This document shows positions 50,032-60,272 of a stretch of 64,000 nucleotides of DNA, in pieces. This DNA is from Mycoplasma sp. Bg2. Lineage in GTDB: Bacteria > Bacillota_I > Bacilli_A > Mycoplasmatales > Hepatoplasmataceae. Where the stretch lies: NCBI GenBank assembly GCA_001641225.1, contig LSMY01000001.1, positions 29,787 to 93,786 on the forward strand, read 5' to 3'. The notes beneath the pieces are model-generated. The model did no database searches. It was not told the DNA's origin and saw nothing but the letters and a program-made list of their open reading frames with translations. The position numbers and the translations under genes are program-made. Position 1 is the stretch's first letter. Every line of letters starts with the position of its first letter.

Positions 50032-50387
50032 TAATTTCTACCTTTCATATTTTTTTCTTCATCAGATACGACCACAGTAATATGGGCGGTTCTTTTGAGT
50101 TTTTGGTCTGCTCTTCCTTTAGCTCTTGCTCTAAATCTTTTAAGAGTTGGTCCTTCTGTTGCAAAACATTGTGAAATTCACAAGTTTTCTGCAAGCATTC
50201 CATGATTTTCTGTTGCATTTGCAACTGAAGAATTAAGTACTTCTAAAATAAGATCAGCAGATTTTAGAGGTGAGTTTTCTAATAAGGCGATTGCAGTTTC
50301 AACATTTTCATATCTAATCATAGTTGCGACTAGACCTGCTTTTTGTGAAGAGACTCTTACCATTTTTGCGATTGCTTTTGCTTCCAT
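50031..50387 (-). CDS. rplV: Ribosomal protein L22
   Basis: 118 residues. KAIAKMVRVSSQKAGLVATM and the beta-hairpin loop (TLKRFRARAKGRAD) that reaches the exit tunnel are present. One TGA-Trp. It overlaps rpsC by one base and starts 10 nt after rpsS. Confidence 0.97.
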
Positions 50388-50397
50388 CTACTTACTC

Positions 50398-50670
50398 CTA
50401 TCTTTTTCTTTTATCGCTTCCATGTCCACCAAAAGTTCTAGTAGCAGCAAACTCTCCGAGTTTGTGTCCTACCATATCTTCTGAAATGTACACATTTATG
50501 AAGCTTCTTCCATTATGAACTTGAAAAGTTAATCCGACAAAATTAGGAAAGATTGTAGATCTTCTTGATCAGGTTTTAATTGGTTTTTTTGATTTAGTTG
50601 CTAAAGCAGTTTCTACTTTTTTAGCAAGGTAACCATCAATAAATGGACCTTTTTTAATTGATCTTGCCAT
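50398..50670 (-). CDS. rpsS: Ribosomal protein S19
   Basis: 90 residues. ARSIKKGPFIDGYLAKKVE and MVGHKLGEFAATRTF match S19, which sits at the 30S head near bridge B1a. It starts 3 nt after rplB. Confidence 0.97.
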
Positions 50671-50673
50671 ATT

Positions 50674-51525
50674 CTATCTGTTCGCTCCTTTTCTTGTTCT
50701 TGTAATGTATTTATTTGAATGTTTATTTTTATCTCTTGTTTTAACTCCAAGAGCTTTTTTACCTCAAGGTGTCATTGGTGAAGGTTTACCAATTGGTGAT
50801 TTTCCTTCTCCTCCTCCATGGGGGTGATCATTTGGGTTCATTGCTGATCCACGGACTGTAGGTCTAATTCCTAGATGTCTTGATCTTCCAGCTTTTCCAA
50901 CTTTAACTAAGTTATAAGATGGATTTGAGATTGCTCCAATTGTAGCCATATTTTCTTTTAAAATTTTTCTCATTTCTCCAGAAGTAAGTTTTACAATTAC
51001 ATATCTTTCTGTTTCATCAAGTCCAAGTCTTTTTGCACTTGCACCTGCTGCTCTTACTAGTTCTCCACCATGTCCTGGTTTTAATTCAATATTATGAATG
51101 AATGTTCCTTCAGGAATTTTTTCTAGTGGAAGTGCATTTCCATCTTTAATTGGTGCATCTGGTCCTGAAAAGATTGTTTGTCCAACTTTCATTTGTTGAG
51201 TTGCTAGCACATATCTTTTTTCACCATCTGCATAATGGATTAAAGCAATAAATGCAGTTCTATTTGGATCATATTCAATTGTTGCTACTTTTCCGGGGAT
51301 GTCAAATTTATTTCTTTTAAAATCGATGATTCTATATTTGGCTCTTGCCCCTCCACCTTTATGTCTTACGGTAATAGATCCGCTATTATTTCTTCCGGCA
51401 TTTTTTTTGATGGTAACTACAAGTGATTTTTCAGGTTTATCAGTAGTGATGAACTCTTTATAATTAAGCACTGAGGAATTTCTTCTACCTGGTGACGTTG
51501 GGTTGTAATTTTTTATATCTGCCAT
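50674..51525 (-). CDS. rplB: Ribosomal protein L2
   Basis: 283 residues. PTSPGRRNSSVLN at the start, TVRHKGGGARAKYRIIDFKR, and the catalytic-region NDHPHGGGEGKSPIG close to the peptidyl-transferase centre are all standard. It starts 5 nt after rplW. Confidence 0.98.
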
Positions 51526-51530
51526 GATTC

Positions 51531-51914
51531 CTATTTATTCTCCTCTGCTTGTTTCATAATTTTTTCTGTATCAATTACTTTAATTGTTCTTTTTTGTTTT
51601 GCATCTGGGTTAGTATTTTGCACTTCTTCAGCTCCATAAATTGGAATTGAACCTGCTCCAAGGTAAACCATTGCTTTTTTGTAACTTCTACTATATCCTT
51701 CAAAACGTCCCATTCTTTTAGGTTGTTGAGAAACATTCATAATTCTAACTTTTTTAACTTTTGCTCCAGATTTTTGAAAGATACTTTCAACTGCTCTTTT
51801 AACATCAGTTTTAGTTGCATTTTTATGTACTTCTAAGGTATAAACATTAGCTGCTAAAGTATTAGAAGACTTTTCAGTAATAATTGGTTTGATGATTATG
51901 TCATTTATATTCAT
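51531..51914 (-). CDS. rplW: Ribosomal protein L23 with C-terminal extension
   Basis: 127 residues; normal L23 is about 95-100. The core begins DIIIKPIITEKSSNTLAAN and has KVRIMNVSQQPKRMGRFEGY. An extra tail of about 25 residues rich in Lys/Gln/Glu follows. L23 is the docking site for trigger factor and SRP at the tunnel exit. It overlaps rplD by one base. Confidence 0.96.
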   Translation of the reverse strand: MNINDIIIKPIITEKSSNTLAANVYTLEVHKNATKTDVKRAVESIFQKSGAKVKKVRIMNVSQQPKRMGRFEGYSRSYKKAMVYLGAGSIPIYGAEEVQNTNPDAKQKRTIKVIDTEKIMKQAEENK

Positions 51915-52549
51915 TATTTAAGTCCTCCTTCAATTGCTTTTAATGTTTCTTCTCTAGTAACAATTGCTTGTGCTTTTAATAGATCGTCTAGCATTACTGT
52001 TTCTGGACGATAAATTAATACATTTTCAATATTTCTTGCTGCTAGGTAAGTATTAAATTCTTTTTCTTCTGAATTAAGAAGTAATAGAACTTTTACATTT
52101 TTTAGTTTCAAGTTATCAAGCATTTTAACAAAGTCTTTTGTTACAGGTTTTTGAAAAGTAATATCATCTAGTACATAAATTTGTTTTTTAGCAAATTTAA
52201 TTGTTCAACCTGATCTTAAAGCTAATTTTCTAATCTTACGATTAATTTTCAAGGTGTAGTTTCTTTCTGATTGAGGTCCAAATACTACTCCACCACCTTT
52301 TCATTGTGGTGATCTAATAGAACCTTGTCTTGCTCTACCAGTTCCTTTTTGTTTTCAAGGTTTTCTTCCTCCACCTTTTACAGCAGAACGGTTTTTAGTT
52401 TGATGAGTTCCTTGTCTTAAAGAAGCTCTTTCAGCAAGGACAAGATCAAACATTGCTTGATTATGAGGTTCAACATTAAAGACTGCATCAGAAACTTCAA
52501 GATCAGCAACTTTTGTTCCAAGAACATTAAATATATCTAATTTAGCCAT
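51914..52549 (-). CDS. rplD: Ribosomal protein L4
   Basis: 211 residues. The tunnel loop GGGRKPWKQKGTGRARQGS and GGGVVFGP are conserved. In other bacteria L4 represses its own operon through the S10 leader. It overlaps rplC by one base and rplW by one base. Confidence 0.97.
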
Positions 52550-53814
52550 TATTCTTTTCCTCCCTCATTTTTGTCTTCTACTTTTGGTTCTTCTTTAACT
52601 TCAGCAGGTTTTTCTTCTACTTTAGGTTCTTCAACTTTTTCAGCAGGTTTTTCTTCTACTTTAGGTTCTTCAACTTTTTCAGCAGGTTTTTCTTCTACTT
52701 TTGCTTCTTCAACTTTTTCAGCAGGTTTTTCTTCTACTTTAGGTTCTTCTTCAACTTTTTCGGCTGGTTTTTCTTCAACTTTAGGTTCTTCTTTAACTTC
52801 AGCAATTTTTTCTTCTACTTTTGCTTCTTCAACTTTTTCAGCAGCTTTTTCTTCTACTTTAGTTTCTTCTTTAACTTCGGCAGGTTTTTCTGCTGCTTTA
52901 GCTTCCTGTTTTGCAGCTTCTGCTGCTTCAGATTTTAGCACTGAAGCTCTTAAGTCTTCAACAGATAGTTTTTTATAATTAGTAATTCCTAATTTATCTG
53001 CTTTTTCTCTAAGATCTTCAAGTTCTTTTTCATCTTTTTCATAAACAATTGTTGCTTTTGCAATAATTGCTCTCATTTCTTCGATAGACATAGTTGTATT
53101 CAACTCTGCTTCTACTTTATGAGCTTGTTCAAGAAGTTCAGTTTTAATTTTTTCTTCTGCAAGATTAACTAATTTAACTGCTTCAAGTTTATTTTTAAAT
53201 TGACCTTTAATTGCTTCTCTTACCCAAACAAATGATTTATTTGGTCCTGGGATAGATCCTTTAATTAACAGCGCATTGTTTTCTAGATCAACTGCAATAA
53301 CTTCTAAGTTTTGCATTGTTGTTTGATCTGTTCCCATATGCCCTGGCATATTTTTAGTTTTTTTAACTGTTGATCTTATATCTCCAAGTGAACCAGTAAC
53401 TCTATGAGATTTTGATCCATGGCCCATTGGCCCACGAGATTGATTATGTCTTTTAATAGCCCCTTGAAATCCTTTTCCTTTAGAAATTCCTGTTACATCG
53501 ACAGTTTGCCCTGATTCAAAAATTGAAGCATCAATTGTTGATCCAAGTTCAAACCCCTCCATGTTACGAATTTCTTTAGTAAAGTATTTAGCACTTGTAT
53601 TAGCTTTTTTTCCAATTCCAAGTTCAGCTTTAATAGCTTTATTATCTTTTTTGTCTTCTACACCTAATTTAATTGCAATATAACCATCAGTTTCAATAGT
53701 TTTAACTTGTAAAACTGTATTTGGTTTAACCTCAATTACTGTTACAGGGATGGCTCTTCCATCTTCTGCAAAAGCTGTTGTCATTCCAGCTTTTCTTCCA
53801 AGAATACCTTTCAT
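52549..53814 (-). CDS. rplC: Ribosomal protein L3 with long repetitive C-terminal extension
   Basis: 421 residues, twice the normal length (about 210). The core (1-207) has MKGILGRKAGMTTAF and SKGKGFQGAIKRHNQSRG. Residues 208-262 are helical; 264-296 resemble a Rho N-terminal/SAP-like module (DLREKADKLGITNYKKLSVE). Residues about 308-421 are a tandem repeat of VEEPKVEEKPAEK-type units. It is followed by L4 with a one-base overlap. The tail is probably disordered. Confidence 0.95.
   Translation of the reverse strand: MKGILGRKAGMTTAFAEDGRAIPVTVIEVKPNTVLQVKTIETDGYIAIKLGVEDKKDNKAIKAELGIGKKANTSAKYFTKEIRNMEGFELGSTIDASIFESGQTVDVTGISKGKGFQGAIKRHNQSRGPMGHGSKSHRVTGSLGDIRSTVKKTKNMPGHMGTDQTTMQNLEVIAVDLENNALLIKGSIPGPNKSFVWVREAIKGQFKNKLEAVKLVNLAEEKIKTELLEQAHKVEAELNTTMSIEEMRAIIAKATIVYEKDEKELEDLREKADKLGITNYKKLSVEDLRASVLKSEAAEAAKQEAKAAEKPAEVKEETKVEEKAAEKVEEAKVEEKIAEVKEEPKVEEKPAEKVEEEPKVEEKPAEKVEEAKVEEKPAEKVEEPKVEEKPAEKVEEPKVEEKPAEVKEEPKVEDKNEGGKE
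52552..52893 (-). repeat. Imperfect tandem repeat, about 36-42-nt period, coding the L3 tail
   Basis: About nine units encoding variations of KVEE-PKVEEKPAE, with small insertions (EEE) and unit variants (AEVKEEP, AEKVEEA). Long runs of near-identical DNA make copy-number change by slippage likely. An antisense open frame across it is only a by-product of the repeat. Confidence 0.85.
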
Positions 53815-53840
53815 TCTCTTCTTCTCTTTCCAAATTAAAC

Positions 53841-54152
53841 CTAAAGTTTAATTTCGATTGAAACTCCTGTTGGTAAAGACACTCTATTTAGCTTGTCCAT
53901 TGTTTCTGGTGTAGATTGGACAATGCCGATTAAGCGTTTATGAGTACGTAACTCAAATTGTTCACGTGATTTTTTGTTGACATGCACTGATCTAAGCACA
54001 GTAAACACTTCTCTTTTTGTAGGAAGTGGAACTGGTCCATAGATTTCTGCACCTGTTGATTTCGCAACTTCAACAATCTTTGCTGCTGACTTATCAAGAA
54101 GTTTAGCATCATAAGATTTTAGGTTAATTTTGATTGCCTTATTATTTGCCAT
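53841..54152 (-). CDS. rpsJ: Ribosomal protein S10
   Basis: 103 residues from ATG at 54152, with GAAAGGATG upstream; an ATG-like start 3 codons earlier gives the same protein with an added MNL. NLKSYDAKLLDKSA and HVNKKSREQFELRTHKRLI match S10. In bacteria it also acts with NusB in antitermination. It is the first gene of the S10-spc transcript. Confidence 0.97.
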   Translation of the reverse strand: MANNKAIKINLKSYDAKLLDKSAAKIVEVAKSTGAEIYGPVPLPTKREVFTVLRSVHVNKKSREQFELRTHKRLIGIVQSTPETMDKLNRVSLPTGVSIEIKL

Positions 54153-54221
54153 AAGGTTCATCCTTTCATCTTATTAAAATATGATTTTAATAATAATTAA
54201 TTTAGTTTAATAAATTAATTT

Positions 54222-54299
54222 CAATAGTACTATTGGAGCTCTTTTAACTACTACTTATTGTGTTTAGTTTAGGTAAAAGAGTACCAAATAAATATTATC
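54222..54299 (-). promoter_or_regulatory. S10 operon leader with two hairpins
   Basis: A perfect 14-nt palindrome CAATAGTACTATTG (54222-54235) and an 8-bp stem CTCTTTTA / TAAAAGAG (54239-54246 with 54274-54281) lie 70-130 nt upstream of rpsJ. A GATAAT -10 candidate is at 54294-54299. S10 operons are often controlled by L4 through a leader; this may be an equivalent, though no known S10-leader motif was matched. Confidence 0.45.
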
Positions 54300-54391
54300 A
54301 TAATTTACCTTAAAATACCGATTATTTTTGAACAAATTAATAAAGTTAAAAATAGGGGTTTTCACATATAACAATTAAGAATATTAGAAAT

Positions 54392-54419
54392 AAAAAAAGA
54401 CACTTATGTATCTTTTTTT
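54392..54419. terminator. Intrinsic terminator in the rpsJ-manA spacer
   Basis: AAAAAAAGACAC and GTATCTTTTTTT form a stem with one mismatch and a TTAT loop, with a T-run on either strand. Neither flanking gene ends here: rpsJ and manA diverge. It therefore implies a separate non-coding transcript or a long attenuated leader. Confidence 0.65.
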
Positions 54420-54595
54420 ATTTTTCACATTAATGCTTATTTAACTTTAATTTTGTTTCTTTATATTTATTAAGTTATAAATAGTTCTAAAAATATCTGC
54501 TTTCAAGTCTACTTAACCATCATAAATTGATTTAGCGTTATTTAGTCAATTTATTTTATCCTTAAATTATCTATTGGTTTATTTAATCTCTTTAA
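54420..54595 (-). ncRNA. Candidate non-coding transcript between manA and rpsJ
   Basis: On the minus strand a TATAAT lies at 54602-54607, with a possible TTGTAT about 19 nt upstream. About 200 nt later is the intrinsic terminator at 54392-54419. The stretch between has no frame longer than a few codons with a start and ribosome-binding site. One possible stem is AAATTGA / TCAATTT around a 15-nt loop. If the terminator were bypassed, the same RNA would be a long S10 leader. Confidence 0.4.
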
Positions 54596-54720
54596 AATTG
54601 CATTATACACTTCAAAATTAGTGTATATACAATTAAGAAATATTTTAAAGCAATAATAAAAAAATGAAAAAAAATGAAAAAAAATATTGTAAAATTATAA
54701 TGTGTATATAAAGGAAAAAA

Positions 54721-55659
54721 ATGATTTTAAAAATAAAACCTGTTTTTAAAGAAAAGATTTGGGGAGGAAGAGAACTCTTTAATGATTTTAAAATTAAAAA
54801 CGAATCATCATTCAAAAATATTGGTGAAGCCTGAATTATTTCCGGATATCAAGGATCAGAAAGTAAAATTGTTGGAGAAAAACTTACCTTAAATGAATTT
54901 TTCAAAGCAAATAAAAATCTTTTTGATTATTATCCTTCAGAAAATTTTCCTTTATTAATAAAAATTATTAATACAGAAACAGATCTTTCTATTCAAGTCC
55001 ACCCAAATGACTTGCAAGCTCAAAGACTTGACAATTATGAATTTGGAAAGGCTGAAGCTTGGTATATTTTGGAAGCAAAAAAAGATCAAAAAATAATTAT
55101 TGGGACTAATGCTAAAAATAAAGAAGAACTCTTTACTTTTATTAAAGAAAAAAAACATGATCTTGCTTTTAAAACAGTAGATTGTAAAGTGGGAGATGTT
55201 TTTAACATTATTCCGGGAACAATTCATGCAATAAAAGGTGGAACTACTTTATATGAAATTCAACAGTCTTCTGACTTGACTTATCGTTTAAATGATTATG
55301 ACCGAATTGGACTTGATGGCAAACCTAGAAGATTGGATTTAGAAAAAGGAATTCAAGTAGTAAACTTTTTTGCAGAAAATATAATTGATCGTAAATTTAT
55401 TAAATTTGATGACAATATTGTAATTGAATCTGTAATTAGAAACAACCGTTTAGCTTTAGACAAAATTACAATTACTGGACCAGTAAAATATAGTTTTAAT
55501 AAGGAAAAACATTTCCTTGCAATTACTGTAGCAAGCGGTCAAGTAACTATTAATAAACTTAAATTAGAAAAATATGAAAGTATTATTATTACACCAGAAT
55601 CAACAGAAAATGTTTCTTTTGATGGTGATGCAATTCTTCTTGTAGGTAATCCGATTTAG
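54721..55659 (+). CDS. manA: Mannose-6-phosphate isomerase, type I
   Basis: 312 residues, a short Gram-positive-type isomerase. PVFKEKIWGGREL at the N-terminus and the zinc motif QVHPND (92-97) with AEAWYIL and GTIHAI supply the metal site and active site. It interconverts mannose-6-P and fructose-6-P. TATAAT at 54696-54701 and AAGGAA precede the ATG. It lies divergent from the S10 operon and beside PTS/GH4 sugar genes. Confidence 0.93.
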
Positions 55660-55677
55660 TAGAGTAAAAAAATAATT

Positions 55678-55704
55678 AAAAAAGGAGCTCATGGCTCTTT
55701 TTTT
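55678..55704. terminator. Bidirectional terminator between manA and GH4 gene
   Basis: AAAAAAGGAGC pairs with GCTCTTTTTT (one G-U) around TCATG, with T-runs on both strands. It ends convergent manA (+) and the glycosidase gene (minus). Confidence 0.8.
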
Positions 55705-55712
55705 AATTAAAA

Positions 55713-57029
55713 TTATTTGATATTTCAAGGAAGATATTTTTTGTGTGCTTCACAAAGTTCATCAAAGACTTTTCTTGCAACTTCTAAATCAGTTGTTAAT
55801 GGATTAATTGCTAGTGCTAAAAAAGCTTTTTCAGGATTTTTTTCAATTACTGCATCAACTGCTTCAATTTCAAATGATTTCATCATCATTGTAATCCCCC
55901 TTACTTGAATTGGTAAATGGCCAATATTCAAAGGGTGTGCTCCATCTTTATCAATAATAGAAGTAACTTCTACTGCAGAATCATAAGGCAAATCAATAAT
56001 TGTTCCATTATTAACTGTATTTACTACTTGATATGTTCCTTTATTATTAAAAATTTGAGTTACTAATTCACACGCTACTTCAGAATATCTTGCTCCACCA
56101 CGAAGTGAAAGTTCTCTTGGTTTTACATTCAAATTTGGATCTTGATATTTTTTGAATAATGATTTTTCTAATTTCATAACTTCTTCTGCTCTAGTTGTAT
56201 TAGTTTTAAAAGCAATTAAATCTTCTTCTAATGATTTTTTCTGATTAAAATAATACATATGATATGGGCAAAGAATAACACCAAGATTTTTTGCAAAATG
56301 AGGTTCATAATTATATTTCCCAATATTATTCATTGTAAGATAAGAATCATTTGAAAGATCTTTAAGTAATTCTTCAAGTTTGTCTTCACCATCATGAATA
56401 ATTTCAAGCCCAAAAACAAAATGATTAAGACCACCCATTTTAACAAACAATTCTTCTTCTGGAACTTTAAGTGATTTAGCCATTGTCCCAATCATTCCAA
56501 TTGGAACATTACATAATCCAAGGATTTTTTTATGTTTTGAATATTTAACTAATCCTTCTGTAATCATTCCTGAAGGATTTGTAAAGTTAATCATTCAAGC
56601 TTCTGGAGCTAATTCTGCAATTTCATCTGCGATATCTAACATAATAGGAAGCGTTCTTAACAATTTAAATAATCCTCCTGGTCCATTAGTTTCTTGACCA
56701 AGCATTCCATGAGATAAGGGAATTCTTTCATCTTTTGCTCTTGCTTGTAAAGCCCCAACTCTAATTTGGGTTAAAACAAAATCAGCCCCTTTAATTGCGC
56801 TTTTCCGATCAAGAGTTTTAGAAACATCCCAATTAAGATCATATTTTTTTAACATTCTAAAGGTAAGATCATAAATGATTTCCATTTTTTCTTTACCATT
56901 GTATTCATCAATGTCAACAAGTCTTAATTCAGAAATTGGTAATTCATCTTTCCGAAGAATTAGTCCCTCAATTAGCTCTGGTGTGTAGGAACTTCCTGCT
57001 CCAATAATTGTAATTATTATTTTTTTCAT
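55713..57029 (-). CDS. 6-phospho-glycosidase, GH4 family (probably 6-phospho-beta-glucosidase)
   Basis: 438 residues. The NAD-binding start KKIIITIIGAGSSYTPELI, NFTNPSG (148-154), the metal ligands Cys173 (GLCNVPIG) and His203 (GGLNHFVFG) are the GH4 set; the enzyme uses NAD and Mn to cleave phosphorylated disaccharides from the PTS. CelF/LicH-type beta-specificity is suggested by overall resemblance but alpha-specificity cannot be excluded. It follows the PTS EIIC gene and has inverted repeats upstream of its promoter. Confidence 0.9.
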
Positions 57030-57067
57030 ACTACTCCTAAATAATCTTAATAATAAATATCTAAATA

Positions 57068-57073
57068 ATTATA
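57068..57073 (-). promoter_or_regulatory. -10 box of GH4 gene
   Basis: TATAAT on the minus strand, 38 nt before the ATG, with a TTTAGGAG ribosome-binding site 7 nt before the start codon. Confidence 0.5.
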
Positions 57074-57106
57074 ATAATCCTTCCCTGAATAGCTAAACAA
57101 ATTAAA

Positions 57107-57140
57107 TCGAAGTATACCTTCGAACTACTGAGTATATACT
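57107..57140 (-). promoter_or_regulatory. Operator-like inverted repeats upstream of GH4 gene
   Basis: TCGAAG-TATAC-CTTCGA (57107-57123) is a perfect 6-bp inverted repeat, and AGTATATACT (57131-57140) is a perfect palindrome 7 nt away. Both lie about 34-67 nt upstream of the -10 box, where an activator or repressor could bind. Alternatively the hairpins end the upstream PTS transcript, but there is no U-run. Confidence 0.4.
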
Positions 57141-57174
57141 TTATTTTTGTTTAAAAAATAAACATTATATTAGT

Positions 57175-58491
57175 TTAAATTTTAAGTTCATTATGTTTTT
57201 TATATAGAAAATAGAAAAGAAAATAATAAATGAAACTAAAGAAGGGGCCAAAAATAAGGACTGTTCATCAATGAGTGGGATTTCCAGAAAGAGCAGGAAT
57301 TATTCCAAAAAGAATAACATCAATAAATCATCCACTAGAAAGCAAAATTGTTGTATGAGTTATCGAAAGCAACCCAAAAGAAATTCCAGTAAAAAAAGCA
57401 TGAAGAAAATATAATCAAGGAATTGTATAAACAAAAAGATATTCAAATGGTTCAGTAATTCCTGTAAGTAATGGAGTAAAGGCTGCAATTAAAATAAGTT
57501 TTTTTTGTTTTTTATCTTCTACTTTTTTAGACATAGCAACCCCAGCAGCGGGAAAGCCAAAAATCATAATTGGCAAAAAACCTTGTTGATATTGTCCGGG
57601 GACAGTTCCTGGAGTAAGTAAATATGTATTTCCATTAACTCCACAAGGTTGTCATGGTTCTCCTGCATGCTTAATTGCATCTTGAAAAGAAAGGTTATTT
57701 CCAAAAAGATAAAGTCAAATTGCACTATCTCCTTGGGCAACAATTTCTCCATTTTGAAGAAGAACTCCTCCTGCAGGAGAATAAGTTACAAGAGGAATAA
57801 GAATTGAATGAAGCCCAAAAGGAAGAAGCAAACGGTTGATAAACCCATAAAGAAAAGTTGCAATTCCAACAGGAAGGGCATTAATTCAAATAAAAACATT
57901 TTCAAGTGCAAAATAAATAAACGGCCAAAAAATTAGAACAAAACTTGCACTACTAATTCCAACTAAAAAAGTATAAAAAATGAGCACAAAATTACCCTTA
58001 GAGGATCTTAAAAATTTCCCCATTACTAGTCCAATAATAATTCCTCAAAATAAAGAAGTGTTTAGTACATTTATCCCCACCATGCTAGTAAAATAATAAT
58101 CTTCCAAGGAATATCACATTAAATCATAACCGCCATTAGTATTTTTGGAAATAAAGCTTCCTTGAAATCCAATAAAAATTAAATAAGCAACTAAAGTAAA
58201 AATAATTGCCTTACTATTATTTCTTGAAAAAGAATAAGCAATTGAAAGGGCAAAAAGAATGGGTAAATTATTAATTAATGTAATCCCCATTATATACATT
58301 ATATTTGCCAAAATAAACGTTTCTGGAAGTAAGGAACTAATTCCAATAAAAACTCCTGCAATAGGAAGCAAGGAAATTGGTAGCATTAAACTTGCTCCAA
58401 GTTGGGATAAAAATGCTTTTATATTAGAACTATGTTTCTGATAAGAAATCAAGGTTCGTTTTGAATTTAGAGTTTCCACTTCTTTTGTCAT
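57175..58491 (-). CDS. PTS EIIC membrane subunit, glucose/N-acetylglucosamine type, no EIIB domain
   Basis: 438 residues of mostly membrane helices. Family marks: QLGASLMLPISLLPIAGVFIG at the start, an EIIC MIFGFPAAGVAM segment, and GITEPFEYLF, the GITEP sugar-binding motif. The protein ends in KKHNELKI with no EIIB phosphocysteine domain. It is followed by the GH4 gene, so it likely imports a glucoside as the 6-phosphate. EIIB could be supplied by the EIICB protein encoded just upstream. Many Trp are TGA. Confidence 0.88.
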
Positions 58492-58550
58492 GTTTATTTA
58501 GTTTTCAAAGATAGATAAATTATATAAAACAATTATTAAATTTAATAATC

Positions 58551-60257
58551 TTATTGGTTATTTTTTCTTTGCTCTTTTTTAAATTTAGCAAGTTCATCAA
58601 GATATTTATTATAAGTTAATAAATCAACCTTAATTCGATCGGCTTCTTTTCCAAAAATTATTTGTATGCTGTGATCTCCTAAAGTAGTAATTTTAACTGC
58701 TCCAAAATGTTTTAGATTATTTTGATTAATTCTTTTTTTATCAACAATAGTTAATCTTAATCTGGTAAAGCAGGAATCAATTGTTTCAATATTTTTAAAT
58801 CCGCCTAGATTTTTTACTATCCCTTGAATTTTTTTAGATCTTTTAAGTTCAATTCCAGTTTGCGGGTCAATTCCTCTTGCTCTTAATTTCTTAGCATCAA
58901 AACTATCCTTTTTATGTTGATAAAGAGTATTTGTTTTTTCATCTACTAATTGAAGTTTTAATTTAAAAATATTAAAATAAAAAACGGCAAAATAGAAAAT
59001 GAAATAGATGATTCCAAAAATGATAATTGGCCAGACAATAACACCTTTTCCATTGATTGCAGGAATTGCACCATAAAGAATAAAATCAATTAGTCCACCA
59101 TAAAGGCAAATTTCTAAATTACCGTTAAAAAAGTTTAAAAATAAAAGAGAAATTCCTGACATTCAAATATGAAATCCGAAATATAAAAATGGAGTTCAAA
59201 AAAGAATAAAAAACTCTAATGGTTCTGTAATTCCTGTTAGAAAAGAAACAGTCATGGCAAGAAAAATTGTAGAAAATATCATTTTCAGATTAGCTCCCTT
59301 TGTTGCAAGAATCATTGCTATTCCTGCAGCAGGAAGGGCAAACATTGCAACTGGATAATTTCCTTGAAGATAATTTTCAGTTGTAATTTTGCTTGTTTTT
59401 GTAATTAGCGGACTAATTAAATAAAAAAGATCATTATTACTAGAACTAGAAAAAGAAAATAATGAAGAAGCAAAAGAATCATCTAGTCCAAAAGGCATTA
59501 ATATCTTTTCAATTGTCCCAAAAAGGAACAAACTAACTCCTTGTGACAAATCTGCAATTAAAATTGCAAGCTGATTTAAACCAATTCCAAGTAGTGGATA
59601 AATTAATAGAAAACAAATTGCAAGAATTGGCATTAATAAGAAAGTAACAATAGGAACTAATCTTGTCCCAGAAAAAAAACATAAAACAGTGGGCAATTCA
59701 AAGGTATGAAACTTAACATAAATTAATGCCACAATAAACCCAACAACAACTCCACCAAACAAGGAAGTTTCTAGTGACATTAGCCCCATATTTGTGGTTA
59801 TTAACCCGCTAGGTACATTTTGATAGAAAAAAATGTCAAACCCATCTAGTGATGTTAACTCTGTAATAAAAGGAACTTGAAAGGCATTAAAGATAATTCA
59901 ACCTACAAAAGCAGAAAATCCAGCAATTCCTGCATCACTTGTAAAAGTAATTGCAATTGCAATTGCAAAAAGCAACCCTAAATTAGCAAAAATAATTTCC
60001 CCAATATTTTGCATTACTTTTGGAGTAATATAAGCACCATTATGTTCGGCCTGCAATGCTGTAGTATTTCAAACTGTATTTAATATTTCTATTATTTCAT
60101 TTCCTAAACCAAGAAATAACCCTGCAAAAGACAACAAAATAATAGGAATAATTATCCCTGTTGTTAATTTTTGAAAAAACCTTTTTGTTGGCGATTTAAA
60201 ACTACTATTTTTTTTCTTTATTTCCTTAATATTATTGCTAATTTTTAATCACCTCAC
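58551..60257 (-). CDS. PTS EIICB, glucose/beta-glucoside type
   Basis: 568 residues: EIIC domain (about 20-430) with ALPAAGIAMILA and GITEPLEFFILF, and a C-terminal EIIB domain (about 475-560) with phosphocysteine Cys496 in IDSCFTRLRL. No EIIA is attached. No ATG is near the N-terminus; GTG at 60257 is the first start-like codon after TAA and has TATAAA 5 nt before it. GAGGTGAT just downstream could instead serve a non-AUG start (ATT at 60242). It is paired with an EIIC-only protein (57175-58491). Confidence 0.85.
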
Positions 60258-60272
60258 TTAATTTTATATTTG

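Noticed and set aside
52571..52978. 135-codon Ser/Thr-rich plus-strand frame, also looking like a repeat array
   Set aside because: It is the reverse of the L3 EK-repeat. The repeat is imperfect, coding and has no unique spacers, so it is neither a gene nor a CRISPR array.
57564..57752. 62-codon minus-strand frame inside the EIIC gene
   Set aside because: Out of frame with the well-supported EIIC coding sequence.
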